This document shows positions 22,279-28,255 of a stretch of DNA of 28,255 bases, piece by piece. The stretch spans positions 1 to 28,255 of the forward strand of contig CALVNU010000003.1 of assembly GCA_944349915.1 (NCBI GenBank), in the 5' to 3' direction. Position numbers and translations under genes: made by a program. How positions within the stretch are numbered: the first letter of the stretch is position 1; every line of letters starts with the position of its first letter. This DNA is from an uncultured Clostridia bacterium. Its GTDB lineage: Bacteria > Bacillota > Clostridia > Christensenellales > UBA1242. Under the pieces are notes generated by a model that was not told the origin of the DNA, did not search any database, and saw only the letters and a list, made by a program, of their open reading frames with translations.

Positions 22279-24909
22279 TTATTTTTTCCTTGGATTTTTA
22301 ATATTTGCCTGTGCAGCAGCAAGTCTTGCAATAGGAACTCTGTATGGAGAGCAAGAAACATAGGTAAGTCCTGCGTTATGACAGAATTCAACAGATGATG
22401 GGTCTCCACCATGTTCTCCGCAAATGCCAAGTTTGATGTCTGGTCTTGTAGATTTTCCAAGGTCAGCAGCCATTTTTACAAGTTTTCCAACGCCATTTTG
22501 GTCAAGTCTTGCAAATGGGTCGCTTTCAAAAATCTTTTTAGCATAATATACATCCAAGAATTTGCCAGCGTCATCTCTTGAGAAGCCATAGGTCATTTGA
22601 GTAAGGTCATTTGTTCCAAATGAGAAGAATTCTGCATATTTAGCAATTTCGTCAGCAGTCAAAGCCGCTCTTGGAATTTCAATCATTGTTCCAATTTTGT
22701 AAGTGAGTTTAACACCTTTCTTTGCAATGATTTCATCTGCTTTGTTTGCAACAATATCACGAACATATTTAAATTCTTTCCAGTCGCAAGTAAGAGGAAT
22801 CATAATTTCAGGAACAATGTTGTATCCTTTTTCTTTATTCACTTCAATTGCGGCCTCAATAACTGCTTGAGTTTGCATTTCAGCGATTTCTGGATAAGTA
22901 ACAGCAAGTCTAAGACCACGGTGTCCCATCATTGGGTTGAATTCATGAAGGTCAGCAACAGTTGCCTTGAGTTTTTCAAAAGAAATTCCCATATCTTTGG
23001 CAAGTGCTTTAATTTCACTATCTTCATGTGGAAGAAATTCGTGAAGTGGTGGGTCAAGGAAACGAATTGTAACAGGATATCCCTGCATTGCTTTGTAAAT
23101 TCCTTTAAAGTCTTTCTTTTGCATTGGAAGAAGTTTTGCAAGAGCGCGTTTTCTTTCTTCAACAGTTGAAGAAACAATCATTTCTCTTACGGCAGGAATT
23201 CTGTCCGCTTCAAAGAACATATGTTCTGTTCTGCAAAGTCCAACGCCTTGAGCGCCAAAGTTGAAAGCATTTTTAGCATCTGCAGGATTATCGGCATTTG
23301 TTCTAACTTCAAGCACTCTATATTTATCAGCCCATTGCATGATAGTTGCAAATTCACCAGAAATTGTAGCAGGTTCAGTTTTAACCTCTCCATCATAAAT
23401 CTTTCCTGTAGAACCATCAAAAGAGATAACATCCCCTTCTTTATATGTTTTCCCACCTAAAGTGAAAGATTTTTCATCCGAAGCAAACTTGATTGCAGAG
23501 CAACCTGCAACGCAAGCAGTTCCCATACCACGAGCAACAACGGCTGCGTGAGAAGTCATTCCACCACGAGCAGTCAAAACACCTTGGCTTGCAGCCATAC
23601 CTTCGATATCTTCTGGAGAAGTTTCAAGTCTAACAAGCACAACTTTTTCTTTCTTTTCTGCCATTTCTTTTGCTTTTTCAGCAGTAAAGCAAATTTTACC
23701 AGATGCAGCACCAGGAGAAGCAGGCAAAGCCTCGCCAATCACATGTGCTTTTTTGAGTGCAGATGCGTCAAATTGTGGGTGTAAAAGTGCATCAAGTTGT
23801 TTAGGGTCAAGCATCATAAGGGCTTCTTTTTCAGAAATCATGCCCTCTTTAACAAGGTCAACGGCAATTTTAAGAGCGGCTTTTGCAGTTCTTTTTCCGT
23901 TTCTTGTTTGAAGCATATAAAGTTTGCCATTCTCAATAGTAAACTCCATATCTTGCATATCTTTGTTGTGTTTTTCAAGTTTTTTAGCAATAGTTGCAAA
24001 TTCTTTGTAAACTTCTGGATTTTGTTTTTCAAGTTCAGAAATTGGCATTGGAGTTCTAATTCCAGCAACAACATCTTCGCCTTGAGCATTCATAAGATAT
24101 TCGCCATAAAGTTTGTTTTCACCGGTTGCAGGGTTACGAGAGAAAGCAACACCAGTTCCCGATGTATCGCCCATATTACCAAAAACCATAGATTGAACAT
24201 TTACAGCAGTTCCCCATTCATAAGGAATGTCGTGCATTCTGCGGTAAACATTTGCTCTGTCGTTATCCCAAGAACGGAAAACGGCTTTGATTGCTTCAAT
24301 AAGTTGAGTTTCAGGGTCTTGAGGGAATTCTTCCCCTTGTGATTTTTTATAGAGGTCTTTAAACATTTTGATAATTTCTTTAAGGTCTTCTGCAGAGAGG
24401 TCTTTATCAAACTTTACACCCTTTTTCTCTTTAACTTTATCTAGGATTTTTTCATATTTAGATTTTTCTTGTTGCATAACAACATCGCTAAACATTTGAA
24501 TAAAACGACGATAGCAGTCATATGCAAAACGAGGATTGTTTGTGTTTTTAGCAACCGCTTCAACAGAGATATCATTTAAGCCAAGGTTTAAGATGGTATC
24601 CATCATACCAGGCATAGAAACTCTAGCACCAGAACGAACAGAAACAAGAAGTGGATTTTTTTCATCGCCAAATTTTTTGCCAGTAATTTTTTCAAGTTCA
24701 GCCATTTTGGCTTTAATTTGTTTTAAAATATCAGCATTTATTTTGCGACCGTCTTGATAGTATTGAGTGCAGGCTTCAGTTGTAACAGTAAAGCCTTGAG
24801 GCACAGGCATACCAAGATTTGTCATTTCGGCAAGGTTTGCTCCCTTACCACCAAATAGAGCCTTGTTTTTTCCATCAGCTTCTTTAAAAAGATAAACAAA
24901 TTTTTTCAT
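22279..24909 (-). CDS. ppdK: Pyruvate, phosphate dikinase
   Basis: Interconverts pyruvate, ATP and phosphate with PEP, AMP and pyrophosphate; in anaerobes it works in PPi-linked glycolysis or gluconeogenesis. The 876-residue protein is the normal length. It has the ATP-grasp start GGKGANLAEMTNLGMPVP, the phosphohistidine domain TARGGMTSHAAVVARGMG with the phosphoryl-carrier His454, and a TIM-barrel PEP/pyruvate domain (GLCRTEHMFFE, LDPPLHEFLP, MMGHRGLRL, SFGTNDLTQ, GICGEHGGDP with the catalytic Cys). ATG 24909 is chosen because it matches the family N-terminus and has AAAGGAGAG upstream; a start at 25011 would add 34 atypical residues through the promoter. Monocistronic, with its own promoter and terminator. 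Confidence 0.98.
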   Translation of the reverse strand: MKKFVYLFKEADGKNKALFGGKGANLAEMTNLGMPVPQGFTVTTEACTQYYQDGRKINADILKQIKAKMAELEKITGKKFGDEKNPLLVSVRSGARVSMPGMMDTILNLGLNDISVEAVAKNTNNPRFAYDCYRRFIQMFSDVVMQQEKSKYEKILDKVKEKKGVKFDKDLSAEDLKEIIKMFKDLYKKSQGEEFPQDPETQLIEAIKAVFRSWDNDRANVYRRMHDIPYEWGTAVNVQSMVFGNMGDTSGTGVAFSRNPATGENKLYGEYLMNAQGEDVVAGIRTPMPISELEKQNPEVYKEFATIAKKLEKHNKDMQDMEFTIENGKLYMLQTRNGKRTAKAALKIAVDLVKEGMISEKEALMMLDPKQLDALLHPQFDASALKKAHVIGEALPASPGAASGKICFTAEKAKEMAEKKEKVVLVRLETSPEDIEGMAASQGVLTARGGMTSHAAVVARGMGTACVAGCSAIKFASDEKSFTLGGKTYKEGDVISFDGSTGKIYDGEVKTEPATISGEFATIMQWADKYRVLEVRTNADNPADAKNAFNFGAQGVGLCRTEHMFFEADRIPAVREMIVSSTVEERKRALAKLLPMQKKDFKGIYKAMQGYPVTIRFLDPPLHEFLPHEDSEIKALAKDMGISFEKLKATVADLHEFNPMMGHRGLRLAVTYPEIAEMQTQAVIEAAIEVNKEKGYNIVPEIMIPLTCDWKEFKYVRDIVANKADEIIAKKGVKLTYKIGTMIEIPRAALTADEIAKYAEFFSFGTNDLTQMTYGFSRDDAGKFLDVYYAKKIFESDPFARLDQNGVGKLVKMAADLGKSTRPDIKLGICGEHGGDPSSVEFCHNAGLTYVSCSPYRVPIARLAAAQANIKNPRKK

Positions 24910-24939
24910 ATATTTTTTCTCTCCTTTTTGTCGATAACT

Positions 24940-24968
24940 ATTATATACAAAAAGAAAAAAATAGGCAA
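24940..24968 (-). promoter_or_regulatory. Sigma-A promoter of ppdK
   Basis: On the minus strand TTGCCT (24963-24968) and a perfect TATAAT (24940-24945) are separated by 17 bp, 30 bp before the ppdK start. The -35 hexamer overlaps the downstream arm of the terminator hairpin that ends the preceding gene. Confidence 0.6.
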
Positions 24969-24988
24969 ATAATTTGCGCCTATTTTTT
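24951..24988 (-). terminator. Terminator-like hairpin upstream of ppdK
   Basis: Arms AAAAAATAGGC (24956-24966) and GCCTATTTTTT (24978-24988) form an 11-bp stem. The inner AAA/TTT can extend it, with a 2-nt bulge. On the minus strand the T-rich arm runs on into CTTTTTG. It would end transcripts from the 189-residue gene, and it holds the ppdK -35 box. Confidence 0.65.
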
Positions 24989-25039
24989 ATTTTTTTTACA
25001 ATTTTTATCACTTAAAATATAAAGCAAAACAAAAACCCT

Positions 25040-25112
25040 GTGATGCAAAAATTTTATTAACATAAAATTTTTAAAATTCTAACGAATTTTCTATGCTATC
25101 GCATAGCATCAC
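25040..25112 (-). repeat. Cloverleaf-forming palindromic element, copy 2
   Basis: A 73-bp element, the reverse complement of the copy at 21728-21799 except for three changes: loop GACA becomes GATA, loop GATA becomes GTTA, and one A is inserted at the foot of hairpin 2, where it can pair with an existing T. All three stems and both 7-bp terminal repeats are kept. It lies between the stop of the 189-residue gene and the ppdK promoter. The two copies enclose veg and ppdK in inverted orientation. Confidence 0.9.
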
Positions 25113-25160
25113 AGTCCGCTCTTACTAGCCCCATAACAATTATGTTTTCACATTTCAAAA

Positions 25161-25730
25161 CTAGTAATTCGAGCGAATTTCCGTTATCGCAACATTCTCC
25201 TTGTTAACGCCCACCTTGATATCGTAGACCAAAAATTCCAAAATAATGCCGTACAGTTCATGATCGGAAATATATCTCATAAGTTTTGAAAAGCCTGGAA
25301 TATCCCACAACTTATTATCTTCAAGAGAAGCATGCAAGTTGTATTTTGGATTTTCATAAATGTTGCGTTGTGTTGCATCTTGGTCATCGCGAGCGGTAAT
25401 ATCCACAGTGTCGCCAAAGGCGCCTCTTGTAACCTTAATGTCCCCAACAAGCACGAGGTCTTCTTTCAAAGGACGATAGGACTGTGCTATTGTAACATCA
25501 CCCGAGAAAGAGGCAAGCGCAGCCCTTATATCATCCAAAGAAGAAGTATAAACAAAGTTACCTTTGGCTTTGCTGGCATCCCGCAGAACATATTCTTGAG
25601 CGGGATACTTTCGAACAAAGCCTTCAAAGCCTTCAAAATCGTTGTGGTCAAAGACATCTTGGGGGAAGAAATTTAGTCCCAGTTCTTTAATCGTGCGGAT
25701 AGAGTCTTTTTTATCTTTAACATCAATCAT
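25161..25730 (-). CDS. Hypothetical protein, unrecognised family
   Basis: I do not recognise this 189-residue protein. It has no signal peptide, membrane helix or cysteine, and reads as a mixed alpha/beta, acidic, cytoplasmic protein. The segment EYVLRDASKAKGNFVYTSSLDDIRAAL is followed by several alternating beta-like stretches (VTIAQSY, LVLVGDIKVTR, VDITARD) and a final helix and strand (GIILEFLVYDIKVG). The start is ATG 25730 with GGAG 6 nt upstream; a TTG at 25742 overlaps that site. A promoter-like extended -10 (TGCTATAAT) lies just upstream. It stands between the surface-protein gene and ppdK with no operon partner. Real-gene status rests on length, start signal and promoter, not on homology. 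Confidence 0.7.
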   Translation of the reverse strand: MIDVKDKKDSIRTIKELGLNFFPQDVFDHNDFEGFEGFVRKYPAQEYVLRDASKAKGNFVYTSSLDDIRAALASFSGDVTIAQSYRPLKEDLVLVGDIKVTRGAFGDTVDITARDDQDATQRNIYENPKYNLHASLEDNKLWDIPGFSKLMRYISDHELYGIILEFLVYDIKVGVNKENVAITEIRSNY

Positions 25731-25749
25731 AGAAATCTCCAACGGAGTA

Positions 25750-25758
25750 ATTATAGCA
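25750..25758 (-). promoter_or_regulatory. Extended -10 promoter of the 189-residue hypothetical gene
   Basis: On the minus strand TGC directly precedes a perfect TATAAT (25750-25755), an extended -10 element, about 20 bp before the gene's ATG. The -35 region is only T-rich (TTGTTT with a short 15-bp spacer). The implied leader is very short but includes the ribosome binding site. Confidence 0.45.
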
Positions 25759-25846
25759 TAAAATTAAAGAAAACAAAACAAAATGTCATAAATTTAATCA
25801 TCTCGCCCGACCAAATCTTAAAATCTATTAGGCTTCAGGTGACATC

Positions 25847-28255
25847 CTACCTCTTAATATACTCACATTGCAATACTAAGAAGTTTTCGCCATACCAACT
25901 ATTTTTGCCATAAGCGTCCAATATTGAGTTATGTTCAGCATCCGTAACCGTTGTACTCCCATCTTGGGGCACGAGCCTTTTATACAACTTGTTCTGTAAA
26001 ATAAAGTCTATTTTCGCAGTAATTGTGCTAATATCGACATGCGTGTTCTCTGCAGGTGCAGGAATATCTGGTAAGACTATGTCAAAATTGAATACATAAC
26101 TCGTTCTATTACCACTATTCCCTGGCCCCATAAATCCTGTAATTTTTATATAATTGCCATTATCAACATAAAGTTGTAATAATTCTGGTGTTTCTTTTGT
26201 AAAATTAAAGCCTATTGTTTCAACTGGTATATTTCCTTCAAATTTTCCAGCTTCTACAAAACTAGTTTTCGAATAAACAGATTGTCCACTAGCATCCAAA
26301 ACAAGATATTTCCAAATTTTCTTGGTGAGATCTGGGTCTTTTGCAAATTCACCCCTACCATTTCCCAGCAATAATCCATCTGCAAGATACTCCTCATTAC
26401 CTCCCTTATAGAATCCGGCAAAGTTATTTCTTACTCCATTTATCCTATATGGAACAGAGTCTGGACATCGGATCATTATCCAAGCATTGGATAAAGTTTT
26501 TCCATCTTCAGCCTTTGTATTTCCACTCTCAAATTTAGACAATATCAAATCAGTTCCTTCTTTTAGACTGGATAGATAAATCACACCAAACGCCCTTGCT
26601 TTATATAGCGTGTCACTATTTCCCGTTTCATCATTTCTATACACTCCGCCATTAATTCCTGCGGTAGAGTCTATAGCGTTGGTTGTAATTAGATTTGTTC
26701 CATCAGATATCGTTCCCGCACTGCCACCTGCTTGTGCATCAGTTACATCAGGTGCTGCCGAGCTTAAGGTGATCCCCCCATTCATTCCGTCGCCGGCTTT
26801 TACGGCAATAATATTAGTTAGAGTTGTATCTGTGGTTGGAGTTGTATCTGTAGTTGTATCTGTGGTTGGAGTTGTGTCTGTAGTTGTGTCTGTAGTTGGA
26901 GTTGTGTCTGTGGTTGGAGTTGAGGCTGTGCTAGCAAATGTTATACTATGGCCATCATCGCCGTAATCTGCCCCATCACTAGCAAACACAACACCTTTAA
27001 ATGTATATGCATGACTAAATGTTATATCCGCTTTACCATAGAACGCCACATATAGCTCGGCGTCTTTTGACACACCTACAGGGTTAGTGGCAGAAGAAAT
27101 CACACTGCCAAAAACCTTAACAGATGTAAATTCGCTAGGGCCACTTTCTTCATTTTCTATGGTAAATATAACGCCTTTATTATCGTCTTCATCCTTTGAA
27201 GAACCTGCAAAAATCACATCAACATACTTACCCGAGTTTATTGTGAACAATGAATTTGCTTGTGCACTTATCAATGCATGGCCATTTCCGTAAATATCAT
27301 AACTTAATACAATGCTATTGTTCGCCAAATAAATATCATCCATTAAAATAATTGTGCTTTCGGTTCCGCTATGTCCTGTATGTTCTGGGTTAGACAAGCC
27401 GGTAACCCCACTGCCTTTTTCAACATTAATAGGCGATTTAACAGAGAAGTTGTTGAAATAAGTTGAAATGCTTCCATTTGAACTATCATATGCAAAAACA
27501 TTTTGGTCTATCAAGTTTGAGTTCGGCACAATAATTGTTCCTGTATATTGAACCTTGTTGATCGGATTTGCTTCCGTCGTTTCCGTTGCTTCCGTCTTCC
27601 ATGTTAATGAATTTTCTAGGTTAACGCTTCTAGTTATCTCTGTAATAATTTTATCCCCAGTTTCTGAATATAGATATTTACCAACTAAACCATCATTCTC
27701 ATCATTAACAGTATATATTGCAAAGTCTATTTCTCCGACAGATAAAGGCTCTCGTGTTTGTGTAATAGTTGACTCGTCAACTTCTCCTCCTTTTGCTGGA
27801 GTATCATAGGTTACCGTAACCCTTTCTCCCGATACAAATGCAACTGTAAGGTCATCATTAATTTTATAGTTTGCAGTAGTATATTTTACGGTGGTTGTGC
27901 CATTACTTTCCGTAATTGAACTGTCATAAACAACAGAGAAGGTATCACCGGCTTTAAAATCCTGTTCTTGAGCATTGTCCCCTGTGCCTACAGTCTGCGT
28001 GCCAACCGTTTGATAAATCTCAACATTTGACCAAGAACCTTCCAAGGAAGCCCCTGCTGCTAAAACGCCAATAGTTTCATCAGCATTATAAACAACAGCA
28101 TGGTCATTAGTGTTGGTGATTTTCTTTATCTTGTAAGTTGCTGTTGCGGTGCCAGTCAGGCCTGTACGCAATAACGCATCGTTTGCATACCGAAGACTTC
28201 TATATGAAAATGTTGGGTATTCAATTTGAAGATCATCATATTCAAAAGTAACCCC
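25847..28255 (-). CDS. Large threonine-rich surface-type protein, N-terminus beyond window
   Basis: Partial gene: the frame is open to the right edge, giving 802 visible residues. A TTG at 28171 is not a credible start, because the frame continues through EYDDLQIEYPTFSYRSLRY with no break. The visible part is polar and rich in Thr, Ser, Asp and Gly, with repeated beta-strand/turn patterns (YGNGHALISAQANSLFTINSG, VKVFGSVISSA) like beta-helix or Ig-like extracellular proteins. A TPTTDTT repeat tract lies near the middle. It ends in LQCEYIKR with no LPXTG motif, hydrophobic tail or recognisable wall-binding repeat, so any anchor must be in the missing N-terminal part. Function unknown; adhesin or S-layer-like roles are guesses. 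Confidence 0.75.
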   Translation of the reverse strand, partial: GVTFEYDDLQIEYPTFSYRSLRYANDALLRTGLTGTATATYKIKKITNTNDHAVVYNADETIGVLAAGASLEGSWSNVEIYQTVGTQTVGTGDNAQEQDFKAGDTFSVVYDSSITESNGTTTVKYTTANYKINDDLTVAFVSGERVTVTYDTPAKGGEVDESTITQTREPLSVGEIDFAIYTVNDENDGLVGKYLYSETGDKIITEITRSVNLENSLTWKTEATETTEANPINKVQYTGTIIVPNSNLIDQNVFAYDSSNGSISTYFNNFSVKSPINVEKGSGVTGLSNPEHTGHSGTESTIILMDDIYLANNSIVLSYDIYGNGHALISAQANSLFTINSGKYVDVIFAGSSKDEDDNKGVIFTIENEESGPSEFTSVKVFGSVISSATNPVGVSKDAELYVAFYGKADITFSHAYTFKGVVFASDGADYGDDGHSITFASTASTPTTDTTPTTDTTTDTTPTTDTTTDTTPTTDTTLTNIIAVKAGDGMNGGITLSSAAPDVTDAQAGGSAGTISDGTNLITTNAIDSTAGINGGVYRNDETGNSDTLYKARAFGVIYLSSLKEGTDLILSKFESGNTKAEDGKTLSNAWIMIRCPDSVPYRINGVRNNFAGFYKGGNEEYLADGLLLGNGRGEFAKDPDLTKKIWKYLVLDASGQSVYSKTSFVEAGKFEGNIPVETIGFNFTKETPELLQLYVDNGNYIKITGFMGPGNSGNRTSYVFNFDIVLPDIPAPAENTHVDISTITAKIDFILQNKLYKRLVPQDGSTTVTDAEHNSILDAYGKNSWYGENFLVLQCEYIKR
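26823..26930. repeat. 30-bp minisatellite encoding a TPTTDTT repeat
   Basis: Two full 30-bp units beginning GGAGTTGT (26838-26867 and 26868-26897) and shorter partial units on both sides encode alternating TPTTDT and TDT motifs in the surface-type protein. Copies differ by a few transitions. The unit length is a multiple of three, so gain or loss would change linker length without breaking the frame. Confidence 0.85.

Noticed and set aside
23797..24342. 181-residue plus-strand open frame inside ppdK
   Set aside because: Antisense to the conserved ppdK sequence, rich in Phe/Cys/Ser as expected from low-GC reverse frames, and without start signals.
24910..25011. Upstream ppdK start adding 34 residues
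   Set aside because: The extra sequence is Lys/Phe/Tyr-rich, not conserved in the family, and is encoded by the promoter and terminator region.
26823..26930. Repeat tract as a CRISPR array
   Set aside because: Units are tandem, imperfect and without spacers, and they encode an in-frame Thr/Pro/Asp linker.
28169..28171. TTG at 28171 as the start of the surface-type protein
   Set aside because: The frame continues open to the window edge with protein-like sequence and there is no ribosome binding site, so the codon is an internal leucine.

Overview
The window looks like core chromosome from a low-GC, endospore-forming member of the Clostridia, probably an uncultured gut-type lineage that I cannot place more finely. 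Three things support this: an almost complete set of sporulation regulators (SpoIIGA, sigma-E, sigma-G, SpoIIR), cortex and germination genes (SleB, YpeB, a SPOCS/LysM coat-type protein, SpoVG, Veg), and a MurE with the DNPR motif of meso-diaminopimelate-adding ligases. Pyruvate,phosphate dikinase fits an anaerobic fermentative metabolism. Most genes read on the minus strand. Only spoVG and veg read on the plus strand.

Read along the minus strand, from about 16.5 kb down to 0.18 kb, there is one long division and cell wall cluster: alpha/beta hydrolase, murF, ddl, murE, mraY, murD, ftsW, murA, ftsQ, ftsA, ftsZ. It runs straight into the sporulation sigma module spoIIGA, sigE, sigG, ylmC. It builds the lipid-linked pentapeptide precursor (MurA, MurE, Ddl, MurF, MurD, MraY), supplies the SEDS polymerase (FtsW) and assembles the divisome (FtsQ, FtsA, FtsZ). 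murB, murC, murG, ftsL and a class B PBP are absent. Internal terminators after ftsQ and ftsZ, with candidate promoters beside them, split the cluster into several transcription units.

From 16.6 to 22.1 kb lies a second sporulation block: spoVG (+), then spoIIR-sleB-ypeB as a tight minus-strand operon, then a SPOCS/LysM protein (-) and veg (+). The window therefore holds the whole intercompartmental signalling chain for sigma-E: SpoIIR is the forespore signal, SpoIIGA the mother-cell membrane protease, and pro-sigma-E its substrate.

From 22.3 to 24.9 kb is ppdK. Beyond 25.0 kb the content becomes accessory: an unrecognised 189-residue protein, then a large threonine-rich surface-type protein that is open at the right window edge.

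The most unusual sequence is a pair of nearly identical 72-73 bp elements in opposite orientation, just upstream of veg and upstream of ppdK. Each has 7-bp terminal inverted repeats enclosing three back-to-back hairpins with 4-nt loops, so almost every base is paired in a cloverleaf. Other points are a TTTAGNCTAAA-type palindrome inside the -35/-10 spacers of both the mraY and ddl promoters, an FtsA without the C-terminal membrane-targeting region, a MurF whose N-terminal domain is replaced by membrane helices, and several genes without a Shine-Dalgarno sequence whose -10-like boxes sit 5-8 nt before the start codon. All calls were made by eye; no searches were run.
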